From the NCBI RefSeq assembly GCF_003058325.1, contig NZ_CP028843.1, positions 1,417,501 through 1,481,500 of the forward strand: a stretch of DNA of 64,000 bases. Direction: 5' to 3'. Both the position numbers and the translations under genes were made by a program. This DNA comes from Methylobacterium currus. Its GTDB lineage: Bacteria; Pseudomonadota; Alphaproteobacteria; Rhizobiales; Beijerinckiaceae. Positions within the stretch are counted from its first letter, which is position 1. Each line of letters starts with the position of its first letter. The notes beneath the pieces were generated by a model, which made no database searches, was not told the DNA's origin, and was given only the letters and a program-made list of their open reading frames with translations. Positions 32,977 through 41,760 of this stretch are shown in pieces.

Positions 32977-33342
32977 CATGACAAGGCCATTCGCAGTGGC
33001 GTGGATCACCGGGATCCGGGCCAGTCCTGCGCGTTCGACCATGTCGGCGGTGCCTTCATTGCCCTCGAAGGCGACGAGCGCGAAGGGACGCCAGCGGCGC
33101 AGCATGTCCTGGTTCCGGGCCCGGCCGGCCATCGCCTTGCCCCACCGGCGCCAGTCGGCCGGCATGGTCTCGAACGGCACGCCGCGCTCGACCGCCCACT
33201 CCCGGGCGAAGGTGTCGAGGCCGGAAGCCCCGCCCTCGACCAGTCCGCAGATGCCACCGAGCACCACGTCGACCTCGTCGAGGGACCGGAACGCCAGCCG
33301 GCGCTCGGAGAAGGTCCGGCCCCCGGTGACGGCAATGATCAC
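32959..33342 (-). CDS. SLOG-family protein (DUF2493-like)
   Basis: 127 residues. The pattern is IIAVTGGRTFSERRLAFRSLDEVDVV, GGASGLDTFAREWAVERGVP, ETMPADWRRWGKAMAGRARNQDML and VAFEGNEGTADMVERA, covering the whole DUF2493 SLOG core. SLOG domains bind nucleotide ligands and occur in defence, conflict and DNA-processing systems. GTG start overlapping the upstream stop (GTGA). It lies beside the A1S_2505-type gene at the element's right end. Confidence 0.85.
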   Translation of the reverse strand: MIIAVTGGRTFSERRLAFRSLDEVDVVLGGICGLVEGGASGLDTFAREWAVERGVPFETMPADWRRWGKAMAGRARNQDMLRRWRPFALVAFEGNEGTADMVERAGLARIPVIHATANGLVMPASLQ

Positions 33343-33539
33343 TCGTGGCTCTTTAGCAGGTCGTACAGCACCTCGATCCCCTCCTCCCGGGAGCCGAAGC
33401 GCAGCAGCGTCGGCTTGCCGGCCAACAAGGCCTCGGCGTCGAAGATGGCGTCCCAGGAGCCGTGCATAGCGCCAACCCGGGCGGCGGCCGAGCGCGCCTT
33501 GGGAAGGACGGCACGCAAGGCCTTCTCGGTCTCACTCAT
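33339..33539 (-). CDS. Small hypothetical protein
   Basis: 66 residues: MSETEKALRAVLPKARSAAARVGAMHGSWDAIFDAEALL, then YDLLKSHE. Helical. Its ATG shares one base with the upstream stop (TAATG), and its stop overlaps the SLOG start, so the three right-end genes are coupled. Unknown function. Confidence 0.6.
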   Translation of the reverse strand: MSETEKALRAVLPKARSAAARVGAMHGSWDAIFDAEALLAGKPTLLRFGSREEGIEVLYDLLKSHE

Positions 33540-33919
33540 TAGATTCTCCAGCCGGCGGGAAGGATGCAGTTGTCCGGCGCCGTCGCGAAGAACGGCGAGA
33601 TCTCGTCGTCGTGGTAGCCGGCGTGGCCGCAGCCAATCCGGGTCACAAAGAACGTGAGGTCGGGCCTATCATGCGCGAGCTGCAGGAAACGGATGACGTG
33701 CCACTCGATCTGACCCAGGGGCAGAATCGACAGGGTTCCGGTGCGCTCGGGGCCCTTGGTGGGGATGCCGTAGGACTGCCCCATGAGCCCTTCGCCCTGG
33801 CCCTGGATGGCTCCATACTGGCGCTTGGCGACCAGCGCTGCGCCCTTGCCGTGCCTGCCTGCCAAGTTTGCGCCGAAGACAAAAATTGCCCCTTGCGGCG
33901 GGGGCTCGAACTCGTCCAT
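33539..33919 (-). CDS. A1S_2505-type phage non-structural protein
   Basis: 126 residues. The start FVFGANLAGRHGKGAALVAKRQYGA, then GEGLMGQSYGIPTKG and LTFFVTRIGCGHAGYHDDEISPFFA, matches a phage family often named A1S_2505-like; the Gly-rich segments recall macro-like ligand-binding folds. Biochemical role unknown. The first gene at the right end; ATG at 33919 or 33922, with GAGGGG upstream. No palindromic operator precedes it. Confidence 0.8.
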   Translation of the reverse strand: MDEFEPPPQGAIFVFGANLAGRHGKGAALVAKRQYGAIQGQGEGLMGQSYGIPTKGPERTGTLSILPLGQIEWHVIRFLQLAHDRPDLTFFVTRIGCGHAGYHDDEISPFFATAPDNCILPAGWRI

Positions 33920-33931
33920 CATCACCCCTCA

Positions 33932-34002
33932 TAGTTTGGGGAAGTGGTTGGGAATGGGTCTGAAAAGCCTGTAAATTCAATGAGGCGATTTTCCCCAAAC
34001 TC
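33932..34002. promoter_or_regulatory. Putative integrase arm sites, right end
   Basis: TAGTTTGGGGAA (33932-33943) and TTCCCCAAACTC (33991-34002) form an inverted pair 47 bases apart, close to the right attachment core. They share the CCCCAAACT core with the pair at the left end. Confidence 0.55.
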
Positions 34003-34039
34003 CTGACCTAACCCATTGATATTGAATGGGAATGTGAGA

Positions 34040-34055
34040 CCGGGCGAGGCCTCCA
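34040..34055 (+). repeat. Right attachment core (attR)
   Basis: CCGGGCGAGGCCTCCA, identical to the last 16 bases of tRNA-Cys at 14169-14184. The rest of the tRNA is absent here. Confidence 0.88.
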
Positions 34056-34232
34056 CCCCTTCTTCTCCCGCTTATCAGATCAACAGACCAGCCCGGCTTT
34101 CGCGTGCGAGACCGGCTTGTCCCGGCTCCTTGCCCGGATCCTTGCCTTTTGGCCGGCGATCCACCACAACCGCGTCGCCCGGCGGCTTGACCGTCGCGGC
34201 TTGGCCGTCGCTCAAGCTCCCCAGAGACGTTC

Positions 34233-34901
34233 ATGCTCGACTACGCGCAAGCGCGCCGCCTCATGGTCGATTGCCAGCTCCGGACGTTCGACGTGACCGA
34301 CATCGCGCTCCTCGACGCGTTCGACGCCGTCCCGCGCGAGCGGTTCATGCCGGCGGACCGGCAGGATTTCGCCTATATCGATCAGCCTCAGGCGGTCGGC
34401 ACGGAAGAGGGCGAGACCCGCTTCATGCCGGCCCCGATGGTGCTGGCACGCCTGATCCAGGCGCTGACCCTCAAGCCCGGCCACCGCGTCCTCGAGGTCG
34501 GGACCGGTCTCGGCTACGGCGCCGCCCTCCTGCGCCGCCTCGGCGTCGAGGTGGTCGCCCTCGAATCGCTTCCCGGCCTCGCCGCGGCGGCGCGCGAGCG
34601 GCTGGCGCAAGGCGGGCTCGGCGACGGCGTCACCGTGGAGGTCGGCCCGCTCGAGAAGGGCGCGGCCGGCCACGCCCCCTACGACGCGATCCTGATCAAC
34701 GGCCAGGTCGAGCAGCGCCCGCAGGCCCTGCTGGAGCAGCTCGCCGATGGCGGGCGCCTCGCCTGCGTCCAGGGCCAGGGCCGTCCGGCCAAGGCGACCC
34801 TGTGGGTGCGCTCCGGCGACGCCTTCGGCTCGCGCCCGCTCTTCGACGCCACCCTGCCGCCCTTGCGCGCCTTCGCGGTCGAGACCGGCTTCGCGTTCTG
34901 A
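34233..34901 (+). CDS. pcm: Protein-L-isoaspartate O-methyltransferase family protein
   Basis: 222 residues. Pcm landmarks: RRLMVDCQLRTFDVTD, DAVPRERFMP and the SAM site HRVLEVGTGLGYGAALL. C-terminal GGRLACVQGQGRP replaces the classic isoaspartate-binding segment, so substrate may differ from bacterial Pcm. This divergent form commonly precedes a TolC-type gene in alphaproteobacteria. First host gene after the element. Confidence 0.85.
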   Translation: MLDYAQARRLMVDCQLRTFDVTDIALLDAFDAVPRERFMPADRQDFAYIDQPQAVGTEEGETRFMPAPMVLARLIQALTLKPGHRVLEVGTGLGYGAALLRRLGVEVVALESLPGLAAAARERLAQGGLGDGVTVEVGPLEKGAAGHAPYDAILINGQVEQRPQALLEQLADGGRLACVQGQGRPAKATLWVRSGDAFGSRPLFDATLPPLRAFAVETGFAF

Positions 34902-34946
34902 CGGGTCGGGCGCGGGACCGGCCTTGCCACCCCGCGCCCGACCCGT
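34901..34946. terminator. Long hairpin after pcm
   Basis: A perfect 16-bp stem (34901-34916 with 34931-34946) with a 14-base loop begins at the last base of the pcm stop. No T-tract follows, so it may act as a terminator only with Rho, or as a transcript stabiliser. Confidence 0.5.
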
Positions 34947-35434
34947 CCGGCCATCTCCGAAAGCGGGTGGCCCACCACCGATCTGACGTGCCCCCGGAGG
35001 CTCCGGCCGGGCGGCCGGATGCGGATTTTCCTTGGGCCCGCGGGCGGGTCGACCGTCCAAGCCGGTCGCCCGCCAGGATTCGGCCCCCGCCATACGGGCA
35101 CGAACCGGGCTGCCGAGGCCCCGCCCGCGGGCCGGGCGGCCCGCGAAAGCATGTCCTTCACCAAGGTCTTGCCGGTTGCGCGCGCGGCGCGGCCGCCCGG
35201 CGCGGGGACGCGCGCGAATCACCGTTCCGCCGCCCTGATTACCCCCAGGACACCTGTCGCTTTTTTGCGGCACCGCCGGGCAAACTCGGTGATCCATAGC
35301 GAGGGGGCGATGCTCCCGGAACCGCCCTCAGCTAAGGTCACGCTCGAGGTGGGCACAGCGATATGACGAACCGGCTCCGCCGCCCGCGGTGCAGAGCCGA
35401 TCGATTGTGGGCTAGCCGCACAGGGTAGACAGGC
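34947..35434. other. Intergenic region before the TolC-type gene
   Basis: About 490 bases. It contains GC-rich sequence without codon bias and, near 35255, a TTTTTT-containing AT-rich patch that could belong to a promoter for the downstream gene. No gene or repeat seen. Confidence 0.4.
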
Positions 35435-36847
35435 GTGACTGACACAGGAACTCAGGCGTTCCGCAGGCTTCGGCTGGGCGGGTTCGCCGCCATGGCGCTC
35501 GCCATGGCGGGCCAGGGCGCGGCCGCGGAAACCCTGGAGACCGCGCTCGCGCGGGCCTATGCGGGCAACCCGACGCTCAACTCGCAGCGCGCCGGACAGC
35601 GCGCCAACGACGAGAACGTACCCCGGGCGCTGGCGGGCTATCGCCCGACCGTGAGCGCGCAGGCCAGCATCGGCGTCAGCAACGTGTCGGGCAGCCTCGG
35701 CGGCAGCCGCGGCCTCGGCGTCGGCAGCGACGCCTCGCAGACCCTGATTCCGGGCTCGGCTGGCCTCACGGTCAACCAGACCCTTTTCAACGGCTTCCGG
35801 ACCGACAACCAGACCCGGCAGGCCGAGTCGCAGGTGCTGGGCGGCCGCGAGACCTTGCGCAACAGCGAGATGCAGACGCTGTTCCAGGCGGCGCAGGCCT
35901 ACATGAACGTGCTGGCGGACACCGCCACGCTGGAGCTCAACCGCAACAACGTCGAGGTGCTGGAGGAGCAGCTCCGCCAGACCCGCGACCGCTTCAACGT
36001 CGGCGAGGTGACGCGCACCGACGTCGCCCAGGCCGAGGCGCGGCTCGCCGGCGCCCGGGCCCAGGTCAGCCTGGCCGAGGCGAATCTGCGCACCAGCATC
36101 GCGACCTACCGGCAGGTGATCGGCGTCGAGCCGCGCCAGCTTGCCCCCGGCCGGCCGATCGACCGCTTCGTGCCTCAGACCCTGACGGCGGCGGTCGAGA
36201 TCGGCCTCACCGAGCATCCGGCGATCCTCTCCGCCCTCCACGCGGTCGACGCGGCCGAGGCACAGGTCAAGATCGCCGAATCGTCGCTCTACCCGCAGGT
36301 CAGCGTGAGCGGCAGCGCCGCGCAGGTCTTCGACCAGCAGATCGCCAATACGCGCTACTTCCAGGGCTCGATCGTCGGCCAGCTCACGGTCCCGCTCTAC
36401 CAGGGCGGCGCGGAATACGCGCAGATCCGCCAAGCCAAGGAGCAGGTCGGCCAGGCCCGGCTCCAGGCCGAGCTGACCCGCGACCAGGTCCGGGCCAGCA
36501 TCGTCAGCGCCTGGGGCGCCCTCGAGGCCGCCAAGGCCCGTGTCATCGCCTCGCAGGCCCAGGTCCAGGCCAACGAGGTGGCACTGAACGGCGTGCGCGA
36601 GGAGGCCCGGGTCGGCCAGCGCACGACCCTCGACGTGCTGAACGCCCAGCAGGAACTCCTGTCCGCCCGCGTCAACCTGATCGCGGCCCAGCGCGACCGG
36701 GTGGTGGGCTCCTACCAGGTGGTGCAGACCGTCGGCCGCCTCACCACCCGCTTCATCGCCGTCCCGGTGGCGCAGTACAGCGCCAAGCAGCATTACGACC
36801 AGATCAAGGACCTCTGGTACGGCGTGCGCACACCGGACGGCCGCTGA
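35435..36847 (+). CDS. TolC-family outer-membrane channel protein
   Basis: 470 residues. A signal peptide ends near AAAE; the mature protein has the TolC helical repeat: TLETALARAYAGNPTLNSQRAG, YRPTVSAQASIG, LTVNQTLFNGFRT in the first half, and a second half with VSGSAAQVFDQQIANTRY, LTVPLYQGGAEYAQIRQAKEQ and QRTTLDVLNAQQELLSARVNL. It forms a trimeric tunnel for type I secretion and RND efflux. The GTG at 35435 is inferred from signal-peptide fit. Confidence 0.92.
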   Translation: MTDTGTQAFRRLRLGGFAAMALAMAGQGAAAETLETALARAYAGNPTLNSQRAGQRANDENVPRALAGYRPTVSAQASIGVSNVSGSLGGSRGLGVGSDASQTLIPGSAGLTVNQTLFNGFRTDNQTRQAESQVLGGRETLRNSEMQTLFQAAQAYMNVLADTATLELNRNNVEVLEEQLRQTRDRFNVGEVTRTDVAQAEARLAGARAQVSLAEANLRTSIATYRQVIGVEPRQLAPGRPIDRFVPQTLTAAVEIGLTEHPAILSALHAVDAAEAQVKIAESSLYPQVSVSGSAAQVFDQQIANTRYFQGSIVGQLTVPLYQGGAEYAQIRQAKEQVGQARLQAELTRDQVRASIVSAWGALEAAKARVIASQAQVQANEVALNGVREEARVGQRTTLDVLNAQQELLSARVNLIAAQRDRVVGSYQVVQTVGRLTTRFIAVPVAQYSAKQHYDQIKDLWYGVRTPDGR

Positions 36848-37005
36848 CCGTGGCGCCGTCCCGCCCGGCGACACGCCGGAGGGCGGCCTCCTAGAGCCCG
36901 CCTTCCTGTTAGTTGCGCGGGCCGCCTCGCTTGTGCGCGGCCGGCACTGTGGAATACTGCGTATCCAAGCCCCCCCCGATCCTCTGCACTCGAGCGTTGA
37001 GCCGG

Positions 37006-37650
37006 ATGAGCGCCGCGAGCCCCAAGACGCAGGACAAGACGCAGGAACCCTCGATGGAGGAGATCCTCGCCTCCATCCGGCGCATCATCGCCGACGACCA
37101 GAAGCCGGCCGAGCCGCCCGCCGCCGGGTCGCGGCCGGTGGCGGTGCCGAAGCCCGAGCCGGACGAGGACGTGCTCGACCTGGCGATGGTGGCCAAGCCC
37201 GCGCCCAAGCCCGCCCCGGAGCCGGTCGCCAAGGCGCCGCCTCCGCCGGAGCCCGAGCCCGAGCCGAGCTTCGACGAGATGTCGGAGATCGCGTTCCGCG
37301 ACGAGCCGATGGATTTCGACGCGATCGAGATCGAGCCGGAGCCCGCTCCGCCGCCGCCCCCGCCGGAGCCCCCGAAGGCCGAGGCCCCGCCGCCCGCGCC
37401 CCCTGCGCCGCCGGAGCCGCCCCGTCCGGCGATGGAGGACCGGCTCCTGTCCCAGGCGACGGACGCCACGGTCAGCCACGCCTTCGACCTCCTGGCCAGC
37501 ACGGTCCTGACCCGCAACGCCCGCACCATCGAGGACCTGGTGCAGGACATGCTGCGGCCGATGCTGAAGGCTTGGCTCGACGACAACCTGCCGGTCATGG
37601 TCGAGCGCCTGGTCCGCGCCGAGATCGAGCGCGTGGCAAGGGGCCGGTGA
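37006..37650 (+). CDS. popZ: PopZ-like polar organizing protein (DUF2497)
   Basis: 214 residues. The N-terminal motif EPSMEEILASIRRIIADD and the C-terminal helical region (LLSQATDATVSHAFDLLASTV, EDLVQDMLRPMLKAWLDDNLPVMVERLVRAEIERVARGR) are those of PopZ. A Pro/Glu-rich linker separates them. In Caulobacter PopZ anchors the ParB-parS centromere at the cell pole. It precedes valS, a conserved order in this group, and is closed by an intrinsic terminator. Confidence 0.92.
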   Translation: MSAASPKTQDKTQEPSMEEILASIRRIIADDQKPAEPPAAGSRPVAVPKPEPDEDVLDLAMVAKPAPKPAPEPVAKAPPPPEPEPEPSFDEMSEIAFRDEPMDFDAIEIEPEPAPPPPPPEPPKAEAPPPAPPAPPEPPRPAMEDRLLSQATDATVSHAFDLLASTVLTRNARTIEDLVQDMLRPMLKAWLDDNLPVMVERLVRAEIERVARGR

Positions 37651-37735
37651 CGACCGGGCGGTGAGTCCCGGCCGCTGATCGGGCGGCGGCTCCCATTGAC
37701 GGAACGACGCGGGTCCGCTTGAAAGCGGGCTCGGG

Positions 37736-37764
37736 GGCCGGCCGCTCGCGCGGCCGGCCTTTTT
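37736..37764 (+). terminator. Rho-independent terminator after popZ
   Basis: A perfect 10-bp GC stem (37736-37745 with 37750-37759) and 4-base loop are followed by TTTTT, 86 bases after the popZ stop and before valS. Confidence 0.88.
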
Positions 37765-37845
37765 CGTTTCTGGTTCCGGCGCCCGCGAGGCCCGCGTCCC
37801 GCCTGGCGGACGCGCCCCGGGCAGCCTGCGAGTGGCGCTTTCGCG

Positions 37846-40557
37846 ATGATGGACAAGACCTTCGATCCCGCCGCCGTCGAGGCGCGCATCGCCGCCGAAT
37901 GGGAGGAGGCGCAGGCCTTCCGGGCCGGGCGCCCGGACCGGGCCGGTGCCGAGCCCTACAGCATCATGATCCCGCCGCCGAACGTGACGGGCTCGCTGCA
38001 TATGGGCCACGCCCTCAACAACACGCTGCAGGACGTGCTCGCCCGCTTCGAGCGCCTGCGCGGCAAGGACGTGCTGTGGCAGCCCGGCACGGATCACGCC
38101 GGCATCGCGACCCAGATGGTGGTGGAGCGCCGCCTCGCCGAGCAGCAGCAGCCCGACCGGCGCACCCTCGGCCGGGCGGAATTCGTCCGCCGGGTCTGGG
38201 AGTGGAAGGCGGAATCGGGCGGCACCATCGTCAACCAGCTCAAGCGCCTGGGCGCCTCCTGCGACTGGTCGCGGGAGCGCTTCACCATGGACGAGGGCCT
38301 GTCGAAGGCCGTCCTGAAGGTCTTCGTCGACCTGCACGCGCAGGGACTGATCTACCGCGACAAGCGCCTGGTGAACTGGGACCCGAAGTTCCAGACCGCG
38401 ATCTCCGACCTCGAGGTGCAGCAGGTCGAGGTGAAGGGCCATCTCTGGCACTTCGCCTATCCGGTGGTCGACGAGGCCGGGAACGAGACCGGCGAGACCA
38501 TCACGGTGGCGACGACCCGGCCCGAGACCATGCTGGGCGACACCGCGGTGGCGGTGCACCCGGAGGACGAGCGCTACCGCGCGCTCGTCGGCAAGAGCCT
38601 GCGCCTGCCGCTGGTCGGCCGGCTGATCCGGATCGTGGCCGACGAGTACTCGGATCCCGAGAAGGGCACCGGCGCGGTCAAGATCACCCCGGCGCACGAC
38701 TTCAACGACTTCGAGGTCGGGCGTCGGCACGGGCTTTCCCAGATCAACATCCTGGATGAGGAAGCCCGCATAAGCCTCGAAGGCAACGCGGATTTCCTGG
38801 AAGGATCGAGCCCGGAGCCCGAGGCTCTGGCGCTGCACGGCCTCGACCGCTTCGAAGCCCGCGCCAAGGTCGTCGCCCTGATGGAGGAGCGCGGCCGGCT
38901 GGTCGCCATCGAGCCCAACACCCACGCGGTGCCGCATGGCGACCGCTCGGGCGTGGTGATCGAGCCCTACCTGACCGACCAGTGGTACGTGAACGTCAAG
39001 CCGCTGGCCGAGCGGGCGCTGCAGGCGGTCCGCGACGGGCGCACCCGCTTCGTGCCCGAGACTTACGAGAAGACCTACTTCCAGTGGCTCGAGAACATCG
39101 AGCCCTGGTGCATCTCGCGCCAGCTCTGGTGGGGCCACCAGATCCCGGCCTGGTACGACCCGGACGGCCATTGCTTCGTCGCCCAGAGCGAGGAGGAGGC
39201 CCTGGCGAAAGCCGCGGAGAAGCATGGCCGCCCGGTCGCCTTGCGCCGCGACGAGGACGTGCTCGACACCTGGTTCTCGTCCGGCCTGTGGCCGTTCTCG
39301 ACGCTCGGCTGGCCCGACGCGACGCCGGAGCTCGCCCGCTACTACCCGACCAGCGCCCTGGTGACCGGCTTCGACATCATTTTCTTCTGGGTCGCCAGGA
39401 TGATGATGCTCGGCCTTCACGCGCTGGACGAGGTGCCGTTCCGCACCGTCTACATCCACGCCCTCGTCCGCGACGAGAAGGGGGCGAAGATGTCGAAGTC
39501 GAAGGGCAACGTCGTCGATCCCCTCGACCTCGTCGACCGCTACGGGGCGGATGCCCTGCGCTTCACCCTGGCGGCGATGGCGGCGCAGGGACGCGACATC
39601 AAGCTCTCGGTGCAACGCGTTGAGGGCTACCGGAACTTCGCCACGAAGCTCTGGAACGCCGCCCGCTTCGCCGAGATGAATGGCTGCCGGCTCGATCCGT
39701 CCTTCGCGCCCGAGGGCGTGACCCAGACCCTGAATGCCTGGGCGCTCGGCGAGGCGGCGCGCGCCGTCGCCGAGGTGACGGGGGCGATCGAGGCCTACCG
39801 CTTCAACGACGCCGCCAACGCCGCCTACCGCTTCGTCTGGAACGTGTTCTGCGACTGGTACCTGGAACTGGCCAAGCCTGTGCTCCAGGGCGAGGACGGG
39901 CCGGCGAAGGAGGAGACGCGCCGGACGATCGCGTACCTCATCGACCAGATCTGCGTGCTGCTGCACCCGTTCATGCCGTTCCTCACCGAGGAATTGTGGG
40001 CGACCAAGGCGCGCGAGGCCGGCATCGCGCGCGGGCTGCTGGCGCTGGCTTCCTGGCCCGATCTCGGGGCGCTCGCCAAGCCGGAGGCGGAGGCGGAGAT
40101 CGGCTGGGTCGTCGACCTCGTCTCGGAGATCCGCTCGGCCCGCTCGGAGACGAACGTGCCGGCCGGCGCCCAGATCCCGCTGGTGCTGGTGGCCCCCGGC
40201 GAGGCGGTGCGCGAGCGCGTCTCCCGCTGGGGCGACACGGTGCGCCGGCTCGGCCGCATCGCCTCGATCGACATCGCGGAGACGAGCCCGCGCAACGCCG
40301 TGCAGCTGATCGTGCGCGGCGAGGTCGCGGCCCTGCCGCTCGAGGGCGTGGTCGACCTGACCGCCGAGGTGGCGCGCCTGACGAAGGAGGATGCCAAGCT
40401 CGGCGTCGAAACGGGCAAGATCGACGCCAAGCTCGGCAATGCCGACTTCCTCGCCCGCGCCCCCGAGGAGGTGGTGGAGGAGCAGCGCGAGCGCCGCGAC
40501 GCGGCGATCGCCCGCCGCGAGAAGGTGCGGGAGGCGCTGGCGCGGCTCCAGGGCTGA
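37846..40557 (+). CDS. valS: Valyl-tRNA synthetase
   Basis: 903 residues. The class I motifs are intact: HIGH-type [16 protein letters not shown] and KMSKS-type [11 protein letters not shown] (around residue 548). The CP1 editing domain has [20 protein letters not shown] and EVGRRHGL, and a C-terminal coiled coil ([23 protein letters not shown] and so on) closes the protein. It charges tRNA-Val and edits mischarged Thr. Two adjacent ATGs at 37846 and 37849 are possible starts. Confidence 0.97.
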   Translation: MMDKTFDPAAVEARIAAEWEEAQAFRAGRPDRAGAEPYSIMIPPPNVTGSLHMGHALNNTLQDVLARFERLRGKDVLWQPGTDHAGIATQMVVERRLAEQQQPDRRTLGRAEFVRRVWEWKAESGGTIVNQLKRLGASCDWSRERFTMDEGLSKAVLKVFVDLHAQGLIYRDKRLVNWDPKFQTAISDLEVQQVEVKGHLWHFAYPVVDEAGNETGETITVATTRPETMLGDTAVAVHPEDERYRALVGKSLRLPLVGRLIRIVADEYSDPEKGTGAVKITPAHDFNDFEVGRRHGLSQINILDEEARISLEGNADFLEGSSPEPEALALHGLDRFEARAKVVALMEERGRLVAIEPNTHAVPHGDRSGVVIEPYLTDQWYVNVKPLAERALQAVRDGRTRFVPETYEKTYFQWLENIEPWCISRQLWWGHQIPAWYDPDGHCFVAQSEEEALAKAAEKHGRPVALRRDEDVLDTWFSSGLWPFSTLGWPDATPELARYYPTSALVTGFDIIFFWVARMMMLGLHALDEVPFRTVYIHALVRDEKGAKMSKSKGNVVDPLDLVDRYGADALRFTLAAMAAQGRDIKLSVQRVEGYRNFATKLWNAARFAEMNGCRLDPSFAPEGVTQTLNAWALGEAARAVAEVTGAIEAYRFNDAANAAYRFVWNVFCDWYLELAKPVLQGEDGPAKEETRRTIAYLIDQICVLLHPFMPFLTEELWATKAREAGIARGLLALASWPDLGALAKPEAEAEIGWVVDLVSEIRSARSETNVPAGAQIPLVLVAPGEAVRERVSRWGDTVRRLGRIASIDIAETSPRNAVQLIVRGEVAALPLEGVVDLTAEVARLTKEDAKLGVETGKIDAKLGNADFLARAPEEVVEEQRERRDAAIARREKVREALARLQG

Positions 40558-40690
40558 GCGCCGCCACGCTCCCGGCGCGGGCGTCGCGTCCGCACCGGAG
40601 CGCGGAACACAACGACACGACCGGGGAGAGGCGCCCGCAGGGCGCCCGGTCCAGCGTGACCGGGCGGATAGGCGCGCAGAGAGACGATCC

Positions 40691-40742
40691 GTCGCCCATC
40701 GCCGTCGCCCATCGCCGTCGCCCATCGCCGTCGCCCATCGCC
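40691..40742 (+). repeat. Four tandem 13-bp repeats
   Basis: Four perfect copies of GTCGCCCATCGCC lie between valS and the DUF2283 gene. A fifth partial copy (GTCAACCGTCGCCC) follows. No coding or hairpin role is evident. Confidence 0.9.
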
Positions 40743-40772
40743 GTCAACCGTCGCCCGGATACCCGCCCAGGC

Positions 40773-41021
40773 ATGAGCCCGAAGCCCGAACAGCCCGCCC
40801 CGACGCCACCCCGCCCGGCGGCGGGCCGCTACGACACAGAGACCGACGTGCTGTCCGTCCGCTTCACCGATGCCGAGGCGGTGGCGAGCCGCGAGGTGCG
40901 GCCGGGAATCGTCGTCGCCTACGACGCGGCCGGTGCGGTCGCGGCGATCGAGATCCTGGAGGCCTCGGCCGGGCGGCTCGCGGCCGACCAGGACCTGCGG
41001 CGGCTCACCGGGGCGGCCTGA
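40773..41021 (+). CDS. DUF2283 family small protein
   Basis: 82 residues. After a Pro-rich start, RYDTETDVLSVRFTDAEAVASREVRPGIVVAYDAAGAVAAIEILEAS is the complete DUF2283 motif (YD-x3-DVLYI-F, then I--DYD--G-v-GIEIL). Such proteins are small, cytoplasmic and sometimes toxin-antitoxin associated; no partner is seen here. It ends one base before the DUF2459 gene start. Confidence 0.88.
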   Translation: MSPKPEQPAPTPPRPAAGRYDTETDVLSVRFTDAEAVASREVRPGIVVAYDAAGAVAAIEILEASAGRLAADQDLRRLTGAA

Positions 41022-41022
41022 C

Positions 41023-41760
41023 TTGCGCCGCGGCCTGCGCCTCGCCCGGCGGGCTGCGGCGGTCATCCTGTTCCTCGTCGTGGCCGTCGCCGGCATCCTC
41101 GTCCCGGCGGCGTGGCTCACCGCCCGGCCGGGCGATCCGGCCCTCTATCCCCCGGCCCCCGGCGACGAATCGGTCACGGTGCGGCTCGTTGCAGGAGCCT
41201 GGCATTCCGGTCTGCTGCTGCCGCGCGAAGCCCTCGCCCAGGCGGCGGCCGAGGCCGGGGACGGGGCGCTGATCGCGGTGACCGAGCGCTTCGGCGCCTA
41301 TCCGGCGCTGGAGATCGGCTGGGGCGATGCCGGCTTCTACCGCGCCGTGCCGACGATCCAGGCCCTCGACTGGCGCCTGGCGCTGAAGGCCCTGTTCACC
41401 CCGGGCGGTCGCCCGGCGGTTTTGCACGTGGTCGGGGTCGCGGCCGAGCCCGGCGCCGCCTTCCCGGGAGCCGGGCTCGTGACCCTGCGGCTGTCGCGGG
41501 CGGGCTTCCGGCGGCTCGCCGCCGCGCTGGCGCAGTCCTTCGCCACCCGGGACGGCCATCCGGTCGAGGCGGGGCCCGGCCTCTACGGCCCGAGCCTGTT
41601 CTACGCAGCGCAAGGACGCTTCAGCCTCCTCGCCGTCTGCAACCACTGGAGCGCCGGGCTCCTCGACGCGGCAGGCCTTCCGACGACGCCGCTCCTCGAT
41701 ATCCTGCCGCAGGGCCTCGTCCGCGATCTCTCTTGGCGGGCGGGCGCTCACGCGCCCTGA
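41023..41760 (+). CDS. DUF2459 family membrane-anchored protein
   Basis: 245 residues, inferred TTG start immediately after the preceding stop. One N-terminal membrane helix (AAAVILFLVVAVAGILVPAAWL) precedes a periplasmic DUF2459 domain: VRLVAGAWHSGLLLPREALA, IEIGWGDAGFYRAVPTI-like segments, VCNHWSAGLLDAAGLPTTPLLD. The family is sometimes found near urease regions and its function is unknown. Its last codons lie inside the first of three 35-bp repeats. Confidence 0.8.
   Translation: MRRGLRLARRAAAVILFLVVAVAGILVPAAWLTARPGDPALYPPAPGDESVTVRLVAGAWHSGLLLPREALAQAAAEAGDGALIAVTERFGAYPALEIGWGDAGFYRAVPTIQALDWRLALKALFTPGGRPAVLHVVGVAAEPGAAFPGAGLVTLRLSRAGFRRLAAALAQSFATRDGHPVEAGPGLYGPSLFYAAQGRFSLLAVCNHWSAGLLDAAGLPTTPLLDILPQGLVRDLSWRAGAHAP

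Larger units (their letters stand above)
14169..34055. mobile_element. Integrative element in tRNA-Cys, phage-like but without virion genes
   Basis: A 19.9-kb insertion is bounded by a 16-bp direct repeat of the tRNA-Cys 3' end (14169-14184 and 34040-34055). A tyrosine integrase lies immediately inside the left end, the usual arrangement. About 30 genes sit on the minus strand and one repressor on the plus strand. Base composition looks somewhat less GC-extreme than the flanks. Contents are early-phage type: nucleotide metabolism, RusA, HNH nuclease, rIIA/rIIB-like pair, SLOG and nucleotidyltransferase. No terminase, portal, major capsid, tail, baseplate or holin gene was recognised. Confidence 0.88.

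Noticed and set aside
14185..34039. Conjugative element (ICE or IME) interpretation
   Set aside because: No relaxase, coupling protein or type IV secretion gene recognised; the SLT muramidase alone is not enough.
36793..40725. 1310-codon minus-strand frame opposite popZ and valS
   Set aside because: The complementary strand encodes clear PopZ and ValRS motifs. The reverse frame is rich in repeated short Arg/Ala patterns with no domain.
40691..40742. CRISPR-like array
   Set aside because: The 13-bp units are directly adjacent with no spacers, and no cas gene is present.
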